The translations under genes and the position numbers were made by a program. 64,000 bases of DNA from Aquilaria yunnanensis (Eukaryota > Streptophyta > Magnoliopsida > Malvales > Thymelaeaceae): assembly GCA_039654915.1 (NCBI GenBank), contig CM077596.1:52512501-52576500 (forward strand). Direction: 5' to 3'. This document shows, piece by piece, positions 31,250 to 43,904 of this stretch. The notes under the pieces are model-generated. The model was not told where the DNA came from. It saw only the letters and a program-made list of their open reading frames with translations, and made no database searches. Numbering within the stretch: the first letter of the stretch is position 1; each line of letters begins with the position of its first letter.

Positions 31250-34111
31250 ATGCAGGAGGAAATCGTAGAATATTTTACCGACTTGTTTCAGACCTCTCAC
31301 CCTCCTGAAATAGAGCGAGTAGCCTCATTGATTACACCTGCAGTGACAGAGAATATGAAGAATGAGCTACTGCAACCATTTGTTGAAGAGGAGGTGCGCT
31401 TCGCTTTATTCCAAATGTCCCCAACCAAAGCGCCGGGGCCGGACGGATTACCACCCCTATTTTTTCAGAAGTATTGGCACATACTAAGCAAGGAGGTGTC
31501 GACCTTTGTCCTATCCATCCTCAACAATGGAGATATGCCGGCTGACTTGAACCATGCACACATTGTTCTTATCCCAAAGGTGCTAAGCCCAAAGTCGGTG
31601 ACTGACTTCAGACCAATAAGTTTATGCAATGTCTTGTATAAGTTAATCTCAAAGGTCTTAGTGACCCGTCTGAAACTAGTCATTCATAAGCTCATTTCTA
31701 ATGATCAAAGTGCTTTCGTCCCTGGGAGATTGCTGATAGATAATGCACTGGTATCTTTGGAGACTTGCCATTATATCAATGGACTCTATTGGAGACGAGA
31801 GGGAGCCATGGCGGTTAAACTAGACATGTCCAAAGCGTATGATAGAGTAGAAAGGTAGTTCTTGCAGGCGGTGATGACAAGGATGGGATTTCATATACGG
31901 TGGATCCATTTAGTGATGAGGTGCATGGAGACAACATCTTTCTTGGTGTTAATTAGTTAATGGGAGACCCACGAAAAATTTCACCCATCCCGAGGTCTGA
32001 GGTAGGGGGACTCCCTTTCACTGTTCCTTTTCTTATTATGTGCAGAAGGTTTATCAGCTTCAATATGCCTGTATCGCATCTTTTATTTGCTGATGACAGT
32101 ATTCTTTTTCTATGATCTAGGGAAGAGGATGTCAGGCACGTGTTGGCTATTTTGAAGCTCTACTAGAGTGCCTTAGGCCAAATGGTGAACTTACAGAAAA
32201 CATCCTTCTTCTTCAACCCCAATTGCAATACTCATACTTGGCAGATTAACTCAGCGATCTTTGGGACTCAAGTGTGTTTGAAGGTGGATAAATACCTAGG
32301 GTTTCCTTGGGTTATTGGGAGTAAAAAAACAACTCAATTTCAATTTCTCCTAGATAGGGTAAAGCATAAATTAACAAGATGGAAGACATCATTGCTATTG
32401 CAAGCTGGGCGCAGTTTCCTGATTAAAGCTGTAGTGCAGGCAATGCCAACCCACATTATGAGCTATATCCTTCTCCCCAAAGAGGTTTGTGACGCTCTTC
32501 GCTCTCTTGCTATGCTCTTCTTTTGATCGTCAGATGTTGATGTAAAAGAAATAGCCTGGTGCAGCTGGGAAAAATTATGCAGGACCAAGAATTTTTGAGG
32601 GTTGGGGTTCCGAGATGCGGACGCATTTAACTTAGCTTTACTGGCAAAGCAGGCATGGCGAATAGAGCATAACTCGGATGGTTTGGTGGCAAGGGTACTA
32701 AGAGGGAAATATTTTCCATTCTCAGTGTTCATTCAGGCTTCGAGACTAAGGATATGTTCTACGATCTACAAAGGGTTATGGGCATGCAGAGATATCCTAA
32801 TGAAGAGATCCTTTTAGAGGGTAGGCGATGGGATTAATATTCGACTGTGGCATGATAACTGGCTCCTAAATGATAATCTTAAACCAATAACATGCCTGAT
32901 GCCAGGAACAAAAGAGTGGAAAGTTGGACATCTCTTGATCAGCAAGCTTTCTAGTGGAACCATTCGATTATAGATGCACTATTTTATCCTGCCGACGCAA
33001 GTGTTGTGAAATCATTCCAGCTATCCACGAGATGCAAAGAAGATGTCTTGACTAGGGGCATGAAGGATGACGGTAAATTTACAGTGAAGTCGGCAAACTT
33101 TCTGGCTTATGTAGCTTTATATGGGCAAGATCCAACAGTAAGCTCCGAATTCTGGGTATGGTTTTGGAGTCTCTCACTTCCATCAAGATTCCACCTATTC
33201 ATGTTACGTTTATACTCAGAGACGCTGCCAACGCGAGACAACCTGCAAAGTAGAGGTATCAGGACAATATTGGAATGCCCGGTTTGTGGTTTAAAGCACG
33301 AGTCAGTAGCCCACATCTTGTTCCAGTGCCCATTCTCACAGCGTATCTAGGAAAAGCTGGAAAAGCTGGGTCTACACTTTTCTCTACCTCTGAACGCGTG
33401 GCAAGAAGGGTTGAAGGCGTGCTTGAAGGTGGATGAATTGAAATCAGTAAAAATAGCAACAACGGCATGGTTCATATGGTCAAACCGAAACAAGGTGGTG
33501 TTTGAGCATTATTGCCAGAGTTTAACGAAGATATGTGCAGCAATTGAGGCTTGGATTGATAACTGGCTAAGGTTTGGTATGAACTATACATCACACTCAG
33601 CCCAAGTGCACCCAAACCTCTTTCCTAAGCCTAATCATTGGTGCCCGGACGTTCACAACAAATGAGGAAGTGCTGGAATTATATGCAGGAATGATGGAGG
33701 AGAGGTGAAGTTTGCTATTTGTTATTGTTTTAAGTATACAAGGAGGGATGCTCTTCACTTGGAAGCATTGGCTATTCTATGGGATATGAATTAAGTGAGG
33801 CATGCTAGGCTGCGGTGAGTCATTGTGGAGTTGGATTCCTCCATTTTAATCTCTGAGCTTACAAAGGGAACTTGCCCTTCTTTATTTTATTTTGGGGCCT
33901 TACTTGATGAGTCCCGTTCCTTAGGTAGTTTATTTGATTCATGCATTTTTGCTTTTGCTAGAAGAACAACGAATAGTGTGGCTCATGCCCTCGCTAGGAA
34001 GGGCTTAGGATCCTTAGGAAAATCTTCTTATGTTTGGCCTTTGCAGGATTGGTTATTATTAGTTTTGAGCTAATATAATCAAATCTTTTACTTCAAAAAA
34101 AAAAAAAAAAA
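31250..34111 (+). mobile_element. 5'-truncated, decayed L1-type LINE with poly(A)
   Basis: Plus-strand frames give, in order: RT fingers (SPTKAPGPDGLPPLFFQKYW), HIVLIPKV...DFRPISLCNVLYKLISK, the palm aspartate region AVKLDMSKAYDRVE, and the FADD box (LLFADDSILF, near 32090-32115, in a shifted frame). Then follow GYLGFP-type thumb sequence (KYLGFPWVIG), RT zinc-binding domain (ECPVCGLKHESVAHILFQCPF, 33270-33350) and an RNase-H-like tail (HALARKGLG). It ends in a T-rich 3' end and a 16-17-base poly(A) at 34095-34111. Several stops and frameshifts break it. The endonuclease half is missing. No target duplication was found. Confidence 0.88.
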
Positions 34112-34264
34112 TTATGATTTCGTTGCTTATCCATAGTGTTGTGTAGCTTGTGAAGAGAGTATTAAGAATGTTTTTCCTTTCTTCAGACTTTAGCGGATAG
34201 ATTTTAAGCAATCTGGAGTTGCTTGTGTTGTGCAATACAATACACATTAGTTCCCAAAGCTGTT

Positions 34265-34338
34265 TATTGAATCAACTCTTCTCATCATGAAATTGAGTGT
34301 TATTACTCTATGAATTTGAGTTTTAATAGTCTATGAAA

Positions 34339-34381
<43 letters not shown>

Positions 34382-34748
34382 AGTATGTATGTATGTATTT
34401 TGAGTTTAATACAATAGGCACATAGTTTCATATGATAGTAACTATTTGTATAAAACTGGTTGTTATTGTATTAGACTGATGTCTACTATATAAAATTGAG
34501 TTGCTACTAAACTAATTAAAGTTTTGAAAGTGTATGAAACTGGAAGTGAATTGTATGAAAATGGAAATTATTTGTATAATACTATGAAACTATTTTTATA
34601 AAACTAGTTGCTATTGTATAAAATCGGTTATAATGTACGATACTAGCTACATATTATATGAAGTTGAATTGCTATTGTATGTAAATGGTATGGCTTAAGA
34701 AACACACACACACACACACGCACACCCACACACACACACGCACGTACG

Positions 34749-34792
<44 letters not shown>

Positions 34793-35375
34793 CACACAGA
34801 GGAAACTGAGTTATTACTATACAAATTTGAGTTGGTGTTGTATGAATTCGAGTTTTGGTTGTGTATGAAATTGTGAATTATTTGTATGATAGGAGGAACT
34901 ATTTGTATGAAACTAAGTAAAATTATTTGGAATATAATGTGCAGATGCAATAATAGGATATGATGATACAACTATCATTTCAATTGGAGGGAAAACAAGT
35001 TTATATTGTATAAGTGTGAAGTTCTTACTGTATGGAATTGAATTTCTAATTTCCTTATGAACGAAAGTGGATTCCCGTTGTACAAATTGAGAAACTCATG
35101 TAAGAAAATAAGTTTCCATTATATGATAGTAAAGTTGCCATTGTATGAAACTGTGCTATTATTGAATAAATCTGGATTACTATTATATAAGTGCGGACTT
35201 CTCAATGTAGGAAAATTCAATTTTGATGTACAAAATTGAGTTTTATGTTTTACAAAATTGGAATATCAATGTACAAGACTAGATATTGGATGAAACTAGT
35301 TTACTATTATATGAAACCAAGTTCCAATTGTATAAAAATGAGCTCATATTATATGAATTTAAACTTCTTCTATAA
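34265..35375. repeat. Degenerate minisatellite, about 20-25-bp unit
   Basis: More than 1.1 kb of DNA in which variants of a unit like TTGCTATTGTATGAAACTGAG recur dozens of times with small changes in spacing and sequence. It is interrupted by (TA)n/(TATG)n at about 34339-34400 and by (AC)n at 34704-34799. No coding function seen. Confidence 0.75.
34704..34799. repeat. (AC)n microsatellite with CG interruptions
   Basis: About 95 bp of AC repeats broken by a few GC-containing units (ACGCACGTACGC). Confidence 0.9.
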
Positions 35376-35759
35376 GGCCTTGTGAAAACTCTCCTAGTCC
35401 TAATACACAGTCTCATTTGATCAGGAGCTCCTGTCGTTGTAGAATTGCTGATTACAACCCTAAATTCTTTATTACTTTCACATGTAATGTCAAGTGGCCA
35501 AAAATTGCAAGATATTTTGCTAAATTTCCTAAAGCAAATTTATACTTGATATAATAGATCTAGTTTTCTAAAATAAAGTTTTATAGTTTATCTCCTAATT
35601 TAAAACTAAAAAGCCTCTTGGTGAAGTTGCATCAAGTATTTCACCACCAATAATTTTATTTGATCAATATTTTTTTTTATCAAAGTTCATACTAAATTTT
35701 TCCTTTTTTTTTTTTTCCTATTGGGTTCTCTTACTCTTATTTAGTGTTTTACTAGATGA
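35376..35759. other. Spacer, no gene seen
   Basis: AT-rich. It includes TTGTAGAATTGCTGATTACAA near 35434, which also occurs at about 21837 inside the MULE. Confidence 0.4.
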
Positions 35760-35769
35760 AATATACAAT

Positions 35770-38500
35770 GTGATATTAGCTGGGATCCTTGATAGAGATA
35801 TTGATCTAGAGGGCTACATAGTGGTTTTTGGATTCATAATGGATAGTCCATGTGGTCTTCCAAATCCTTTGTTTTTATGTGAAAAACAATTCCCATTCAA
35901 ATTCATTCAAAACAAAATTTTAGTAAAGAACTTTAGTAGACAAAAATTGATTTGTTCAATATAAAAGAAAAGATATGAGAAATTTTGCAATTGAAAATGA
36001 ATTTCTTTTAGGTAATTCTTATGTGGTGCCTTATAATAGAGAACTTTGTTTGGTGTTTTATGTGTACATGAACTAATAAAATATTTATTTAAATATGTAT
36101 CAAAAGGAGCAACTAGAATACAAGCTAAACTCTTAAATGAACCTCTAAATAGTCATGATATTCATAATTCTCAACATACAGAAATTAGCAAGGTTAAAAA
36201 CTTTGTAGATTCTAGATATATTTGTCCTTATGAAGTTGTTTGGTAGATTTTTGAATTTGGTATTCACATGAGAGAGCTTGTTGTTCAAGTCTTAGCTGTC
36301 AACTTGCCATTTATAGATCGAGTAACATTTCATGATAATCAATCTCTTCAATTGATTGTTACTGATAAAATGATCAGAAAATCTAGTTTAACTTAATGGA
36401 TGAAAATAAATAAAGTAAATACTAGAGTTCATGAATTGACATACACAGGCTTTGTAAAAAAATACGTCTAGAATCACACTAGAAAATTCTGGTCATATAG
36501 GATGAGAGGTGGTTCAATAGGTAGATTGTCATATGTACGTCTAAATTCACAAGAGCTATTTTATTTTAAGATTAATTTTGGGACATAAAAAAGGATATAC
36601 TTCATTTTGAGATATAAGAACTGTTGGTGGTATTATGTATATTTCATTCCAACTTGCCTGTCAAACTCTAGGCCTATTATGTGATGATAAAAAATAGGAA
36701 TCAACATTTTTAGAAGTAGTTGCTTGTTCTGCATCCCCTCAACTTAAAATGTTATTTTTTTATATATTCTTTATTGTGATATATCAAACCCTAATATATT
36801 CCTTCAAAAACATAAAAAAAAAAGATGAGTGATGATATACTCTATAGTTTACAACATCTATACAATACAGACTATCTTGATGTTGAAAATTGTTTGCTGC
36901 AATACCATGTTCTTTATGAGCTAGAAATGCTTCAGAATCATCTATCAACATTATTGTCTCAGTTTAACTAATCAATGTCATCTGGTGAATTTATGATAGA
37001 ACTTATGAATAAATTACTGATAGAAGAGAAATTATATGACAAATAATGAAGAATAAGAAAGATGTAAAATTCTTTTACATATAGAATAAAAGATTATAAA
37101 TGATGCTATTATGGGAGCATATGCGAATAAACTATAGGAGCCTATTTTTGTCTATGGGCATGGAAGGACAGATAAGTCATTTCTTAGAAAAAATGATTAT
37201 AAATGAAATCCAAAAAACTGGTAAGTTATCATTGTCATTGTATCATTTAGAATAAAATCTTTGTTGTTGTCAGTGGAGCATATAAACCCACTCTAGATTT
37301 AAAACCCCTTTGGAATTATCAAATGAAACTCTGTTTCATAAAAAAGAAACCCAATTGGCTAAATTATTAGAACAAATAGAGCTTATTATTTTGGACAAAA
37401 CACCAATGAATGACAAGTTATGTTTTGAAACATTAGGTAAAGGCTTACGGAATATCATGTCTAGACCTATTGATCTTTTTTGTGGTAAATCTATACTTTT
37501 GAGTGGTGATTTTTTCCAAACATTGGCTGTCAAGCCAAATGCAAACAAATATGAAATCATTTCATCATGTATTGCTGCTTCACCATTCTAGTTTCGTTTT
37601 AAAATTTACAAATTGACAAAAAAACATGAGACCTCACCAGCCAAATTTAAATCATGATTAGAGATTAGAGATTCTTGACTTCCCCATATGGCTTCTATTT
37701 ATTAGCAATGGAAATCCACACTGCTTTAAAAATGTAAATGATTCATACTCAATATGAATAACAATACTAGAATAATTTTTGAAACCATATGATGATAATG
37801 GTTTGAAAAACCTCATAAATTTTAAACGTAATAGGAAAATGATGGAAAATTTCACACCATAATTACTATATGAGAAAGACATTATGTGTCCTATGAATGA
37901 AATGGTAGACCGGCTAAATGAGCAAGTTGTTTTCTTTGCTTAAATCTAAATCCACCGTTTATCTAAGTTGTGATAGTGTTTTTGTAGTCAATGAAAATGA
38001 TAAAGATATACAAACTTTGTTCTTAGAAGAATATTTGAATTTTCTTCACTTTAGTGGTTTATAGCAGCATAAATTGAAACTAAAAATTGGAGCTCCAATC
38101 ATGTTGATCAAGAATTTAAATTAGATTGTTGTCAAAGGTTATTAAGGCAAAAAATAATCATTGGAACATAAATTGATGAAAATGTTTACATTCCAAGAAT
38201 TATTGGAACACTTATGCACAAAAATGAAATCTATCGTTAATATTTGGCATAAGCAATTTCTTGTTGAATTATGTAATGTCATAACTATTAACAAGAAATA
38301 ACGACAATCATTGAATTAAATTAATATTTACTTGCTCGAGCCAATATTTTCATATGTGCAATTATATGTTGCTATGTCAAGAGTAACTTCTATCATTGGT
38401 GTGAAAACCTTGATAAGAAAAATAAAAGGTCAACAAGAAAATACAGTAAGAAATATTGTTTATACTAAATTTGTGCATTCTATTATTCCATATCAGGTCC
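35770..38500 (+). pseudogene. Helitron Rep/PIF1-helicase gene, heavily decayed
   Basis: Pieces in family order are DRDIDLEGYIVV...SPCGLPNPLF...FPFKF (cysteine-rich region), SYVVPYNRELC, then HELIKYLFKYVSKGATR and DSRYICPYEVVWRIF-type sequence (with a stop in place of one residue), FWSYRMRGGSIGRLSYV, and the PIF1 helicase motifs LIILDKTPMNDKLCFETLGK (Walker-B region, DK instead of DE), LLSGDFFQTLAVKPN and LEPIFSYVQLYVAMSRVTS. A deletion sits between the PYNR and LIKYLFKY blocks. The Walker A region near 37140 reads YGHGRTDKSF instead of GPGGTGKTF. Many stops. Confidence 0.82.
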
Positions 38501-38757
38501 ATTTCTTTTTTGTATATTCATTACATTATTAATACTCTGAATATTATTTGTGATATATTTTGCCGAAAAACTATTGTTGAAAATTGCTTCATTTATCTGT
38601 TAAAATAGAATGAGCTCTAGACCTGTTTATGATATGAAATTAGTTGATGAAGATAGTATGATTGAAGTTCAAATATGTAGAATTTGGCTATTTTTTTACC
38701 CATCAGACAAGAAACCAAGAAACTTAATTACCTAGTCGTAGACAAGGAGATTAGTAG

Positions 38758-40176
38758 TGTTAGTGTTGTGCCCAAAAAGTGAATCATGAGATGATTGTAT
38801 TTTTGCACATTGAGTCATGATATTTTATTGAGGCATTAATCCAGCAATTATGTTTGTTGTTTTGTTTCTGTGTAACGTAATAAACATAATTGTAACCCTA
38901 GAATAATGATATTCTTAAACATCCCTAGTATAGTATTATTGTGGAGTGGGTTGCAATAATACATAATGACTAGCATATGTGGAGACTAATATGAGATATG
39001 TAGTCTACATATGGGTACAAGTTGGAGAACTTATGTACTTGACCGACCCATCATGAGAACATTTCATGGATCGTTATATGAGTGTCATAAGTGATTCTAA
39101 TAGTGATCATGGTATATATAGTTCTTCGACCTAAGATCATCAAGGTTCCCTACATGTAAGTCACATACTTTGATACTTTCCTTTGTTGCTCGTAACTGAG
39201 TGAACTTGAAGGAGGTCATTAGGTATGTCACATATCATGCAGAGGGATTTGTATGATCAAGATGAGATTTGTCCCTCCTATGTAACGAGAGTGATATCTT
39301 CGGGCCCCTTGATAGAGTGAGACTTAGAAAATGCATGGCCATGCTCGGATGAGTTGATATACGATATCAATGTTATCAGCTTAAGTTAGTCTACTTGGTA
39401 ATCAAGAAACCAAATATTGGGCTATACGAGAGTGACACATTCCATGTCTCATGCTTAGTATTGATATCTTGGATAAAGGGACAATGGCATATATCGGTGA
39501 TGATCATAAAGGTTTAGTCGAATCACCAACAATCTTATCACTTGGGTAGCAATGATGTGTTGCTAGACACCGCTCATTGCTTATGATCATAAATGTGATT
39601 TATGATCATTGCCAACGTGGCAAGAGCATATTGGGTGGCACACATAGAGCTATTTGGATCATTAGAGTGCATGGGCTAATTATTTGGGTTATGGTTTCAC
39701 TTTAATTTCGTATTAATAATGGGCCCAAAAGTTGAGCCATTATTAAGCCCGAAATTAAAGCCTAATTGGATTAGGGCTTTGAAACCCATTAGGCCTGGAA
39801 GTTGAGTCTGACTATAAATTCAACTTTTAGTGAGAAATTCGTAGGTCTCCTTGCCCTAGCCTAAAAAAAAAAGGACAGCTGCACTCTTCTCTTGCAATTC
39901 CTTGGAGGACGCAAGCTAGCATTGCGAGCGCAAGAGAAACGCATCTACCGGGACGTGGTGGAAGTGTGGTGATCTCGAGAGGCTCGTGTGGATACCATAG
40001 AGAGCCTGAACACGTCAACTGTTCAGGTTTTGTGATTTGACTCTACAGTTGAGTGAGAGATCTCAACCGAAAATTAGGTATGAAAATTTTTGAACACCCG
40101 GTTTACCCCGTTTTACTTGGATCCTGGAGGGTTTCGGTTAAATTCCGCTGCGCTGTTTGGCTCCCGAAACCCAACA
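38758..40176 (+). mobile_element. Solo LTR (probably copia-type), 1419 bp
   Basis: Starts TGTTAGTG and ends CCCAACA, flanked by AGTAG (38753-38757) and AGTAA (40177-40181). Comparison with unit 2 of the Helitron duplication shows that exactly this block is the insertion. Inside is a TATA-like signal (CTATAAATTC near 39813) followed by GC-richer transcribed-leader-like DNA. No internal retrotransposon coding is present, so this is a solo LTR, with a one-base difference in the target duplication. Confidence 0.75.
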
Positions 40177-40262
40177 AGTAATATGTTATTTTTCTTTGCC
40201 AATTTGTTTACACTTATTATTGTAAGCTTAAAAAGAAATCTCAACCTATTTCATTAAGGGAA

Positions 40263-41045
40263 ATGCTATTCAAGCATTTATATTACTTACAATGTAAGGA
40301 ACACTTTGACAATATTGCCAGAGTTAGAAGAGCACATAGAATTACAAATTTTATTTGCATCCAAGCACGAAAAACCAATAAGGTTGTTCCCCACAATACA
40401 ATATTTAAATTTGGTTTGATCACAAAATTTGAAGAAATAGATGGAGCTGAGTTCCTAATCAATAAATTCAACTTCATGTAATACATAGATCTTCCTTCAA
40501 GAATAAAAAATAATGTTCTCCTTATGGGGTTCTTTTTTTTACACGCAATCTTTTTATCAGTATTAAATTACTAAGCTGTATTCTAATTATTTTTATCTTA
40601 TCTCTAGACTATTTGTGTATATTATTAGAGGCTTCATATATCAAAATTTTGTAAAATGAAAAAGAATAAAAAAGGCAAAAAAAAAAACTATAGATAATAA
40701 ATCTCAGGTATCACAACTTAACACTATATGTACCATGCGCATAATTGTTTATTTATTTTTATAATATTATAGTAATAAAAAAATTTAGTTAAAACTTTAT
40801 GCTGAGTTTACTGATGCATTTGAGAAGGAACATTATGACAATATGACACCTCCAATCATAATAGCATTTACTAATACAAGTTGGTCTTTATAGAAGTCAT
40901 AATAATGAATATCTAAAACACTGAACAATTTTGTTATATCTAATATATTTCTAATATCATGTAACCTTTTGTACAGATAATATTTAATTAGTAGGAACTT
41001 TAGCAATATGTTGGTACTTGAATCTAAATATACCCGAGACACATG
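40263..41045 (+). pseudogene. Helitron RPA-like OB-fold protein, copy 1
   Basis: HFDNIARVRRAHRITNFICI followed by QARKTNKVVPHNTIFKFGLI matches the first DNA-binding OB fold of plant Helitron-encoded RPA1-like proteins. Near 40798-41045 a second block (AEFTDAFEKEHYDNM...) matches the next OB fold. Interrupted by an intron-like or degenerate AT-rich gap and stops. Confidence 0.7.
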
Positions 41046-41062
41046 ATTTCATTGCAAGGTGT

Positions 41063-41870
41063 TATAATGGTTTGAAAAGCCTTATAAATTTTATAGATAA
41101 TAAGGAAATGATAAAAAATTTCACACTAAAATTAATACATGATAAGGCCATTGTTTGTCCTAAGAATAAAACGATAGATTGGCTAAATGATTAAGTTGCT
41201 TTCTTTGCTTAAATCTGAATCCACTAGTTATCTAAGTTGTGATAGTGTTTTTGTAGTTAATGAAAATGATGAAGATATACAAACTTTGTTCTCAAAAGAA
41301 TACTTGAATTCTCTTCACTTTAGTAGTCTACAGCAGTAGAAATTGAAACTAAAAATTGGAGTTCTAATCATGCTGATTAGGAATTTAAATTAAATTGTCG
41401 ACCTCTATAATGAAACAAGACTCGCCATCTCTTAATTGTTGTCAAAGGTTATTGAGTCAAAAAGTAATCACTAAAACATAAATTGATAAAATTTTTTACA
41501 TTCCAAGAATAATACTAAGCACAAAAATGAAATCTACCATTAATATTTAGGCATAGGCAATTTACTATTAAATTATGTTATGCCATGATTATTAACAAGA
41601 GATAAGAACAATAATTGAATCACATTGATATTTACTTGCTTGAGCCAATATTTTCACATATACAATTATATGTTGCTATGTCAAGAGCAACTTCAATCAT
41701 TGATCTGAAAATGTTGATAAAGAAAATACAAGGTCAACCTGAAAATACGGCAAGAAATTTTGTTTATACTAAATTTCTACAGTTTATTATTCCATACCAA
41801 GTCTTTTTTTTTTTATTCACTACATTCATTAATACTCTGAATCCTATGTGTGATATATTTTGTTGAAAAA
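41063..41870 (+). pseudogene. Second copy of Helitron helicase C-terminal end
   Basis: Repeats 37793-38580: LSCDSVFVVNENDEDIQTLF, then LEPIFSHIQLYVAMSRATS. Stops throughout; part of duplication unit 2. Confidence 0.75.
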
Positions 41871-42122
41871 CTATTGTTGAAAGTTACATCATTTATCTAT
41901 TAAAATAGAATGAACTCTTGACTTCTTTATGATCTGAAACTAGTTAAAGATAGTATGATTGAAGTTCAAATATGCAGAATTTGACTATTTTTTTTACGTA
42001 TTAGACAAGAAACTATAATTACCTATTTATAGACACTGAGGTTAGAAGTATGTTCTTTGTTATTACTAATTTACTTACACTTATTATTGTCAAGATTAAA
42101 AAAAATCATAGCTTATTTTACT

Positions 42123-42915
42123 ATGGAAAATGCTATTCAAGCATTTATATCACTCACAAATAAGAAACACTTTGACAATATTGCCAGAGTTGGAAAAACA
42201 TATAGAATTACAAATTTCATTTGCATCCAAGCATGGAAAACCAATAAAGTCGTGCCCCACAATACAATGTTTGAATTTGGTTTGATCACAAAATTTAAAG
42301 AAAGAGATGGAGTTGAGTTCCTAATTAACAAATTAAACTTAATGCAATACGTAGATCCTTCACCAAGAATAAAAAAAATAATGTTCTCCTTACAGGTCCT
42401 TCTTTTACACAAAATATTCTTATCAGTATTCAATTACTAATCTATATTTTAATTATTTTTATACGATGTCTAGACTACGTGTGTATATTATAAAAGGTTT
42501 CATATATAAAAATTTTATAGAATGAAAAGAGAAACAAAAGACAAAGAGAACTGTAGATAACAAATCTTAGGTCTCACAGCTTAACATCTATCATGTGTAT
42601 AATTTTTTATTTATTTTTATAATATTACATCAACCAAAAAATTTAATTAACACTTTAGGCTGAGTTTGCTGATGCATTTGAGATGAAACATTATAATAAT
42701 ATGGCACCTCTAGTTATAATAGTAGTTACTTATACAAGTTGGTCTCTATAGAGGTGATGATAATGAATTTTTAAAACATTGAACAATTTTTTTTATATTT
42801 AATACATTTCTAATTTTATGTAACCTTTATAAAAGTGATATTTAATTAGTGAGAACTTTAGCAATACGTTGGTACTTGAATCTAGATATATCTGAGATGC
42901 ATGATTTCATTGTAA
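42123..42915 (+). pseudogene. Helitron RPA-like OB-fold protein, copy 2
   Basis: Better preserved than copy 1: NAIQAFISLTNKKHFDNIA, then RVGKTYRITNFICIQAWKTN and VVPHNTMFEFGLITKF in one frame (42057-42440), then the second OB-fold block (AEFADAFEMKHYNNM-like) near 42660. Broken by stops afterwards. Confidence 0.7.
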
Positions 42916-43391
42916 GGTGCTGTATTGACCTAATTTTATCTTATATTATAATCAGAACTCAATGTGTAATTATGAACATAATTTATCTACCTCATTCTCA
43001 TATAAATATTATTAGCCATTTGGATTTAGTAACTTTTACTCTTAAGATATAAAAATTCTGCTCATACATAATAATCATTTAATTCCTATACATGTTCTAT
43101 ACTACTAATTAAAATTCTTGCATTCTTCAATTCGTTTCAAACTTGATACTATACTTGCCACTTCTACATAAGAAAAACCTTCCTGCAAATGCACAATTGC
43201 TTAAATGTTACAACAGAATCCAGATGGACTAAAGGTAAAACAATTCAATTTATTATGGTTTTACATGTATCATTTTTTCTATTTATTAACTATTCTTAAA
43301 TTTTATTACTTGACCATATAATCTATACTAACATACTTTATAACCATATTTATTTTTAATTGTTCCTTCCTACTTAATACCATTTTCTTAT

Positions 43392-43825
43392 GGGATATTT
43401 ACAATTTGTCCATGAGGTTTAAGTGAAATTAACTTAGTCCTCTCCTATTTCAGAAATATACACTTTGCCCTTGGTTTTTTAATACAGTCCAACAATAACT
43501 TTTGAAATCTTACTTTAAACATTACGATAGTCGTCTTTCAGTAATTTCAATCTGTATGGTATTCTTTTTATAGTTAATGAATATTTTAAATTATCAATTT
43601 TTTCTTTCTGTACTTCTTTTAGTTTTTTTAAAACAGTATTTTTTAAATGTCAGTTAATTATAAAAATTAAAATTGATTGAAGATGATAACCGTGTAGTCT
43701 AAATTAAAATTTTAGAAGTTATTGTTAAATAGTATTAAAAAGGCAAGGGGAAAGTATATATTTTTGAAACAGGAGGGGTAAAGTGTAATTTCACCTAAAC
43801 CTCAAGGAGCAAATTGTAACTAACC
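43392..43825. mobile_element. MULE-derived MITE, 434 bp
   Basis: Long terminal inverted repeats of about 120 bp: left GGGATATTTACAATTTG..., right complement GGTTAGTTACAATTTG..., with shared GAGGTTTA(A/G)GTGAAATTA and CTTTGCCC/CTTTCCCC blocks. The flanks TTTTCTTAT (43383-43391) and TTTCCTTAT (43826-43834) match at 8 of 9 positions. Inserted in the RPA-like part of the Helitron relic. No coding. Confidence 0.8.
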
Positions 43826-43904
43826 TTTCCTTATTTTTCTTTTGCATTAATGATGACTAATGATGAATAATGCTTATAGATATTTCTTATCTTTTATTTT
43901 GTAT

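Larger units (their letters stand above)
37792..42919 (+). repeat. Tandem duplication of helicase end plus RPA-like start
   Basis: Unit 1 is 37792-41061 and unit 2 is 41062-42919. Both start at ATAATGGTTTGAAAA and end at ATGATTTCATTG(C/T)AAGGTG. Apart from the 1.4-kb solo LTR in unit 1, the units are about 1.85 kb each and align throughout with many substitutions. Each contains the last helicase motifs and the first RPA-like segments. Confidence 0.85.

Noticed and set aside
34685..34971. Open frames through the AC repeat on both strands
   Set aside because: They are pure translations of a dinucleotide repeat and of minisatellite DNA.
43322..43350. Helitron 5' end (ATCTATACTAACATAC)
   Set aside because: It resembles TCTATACTA starts but lies inside the RPA-like region downstream of the helicase, so it cannot be the end of the main element; low information.
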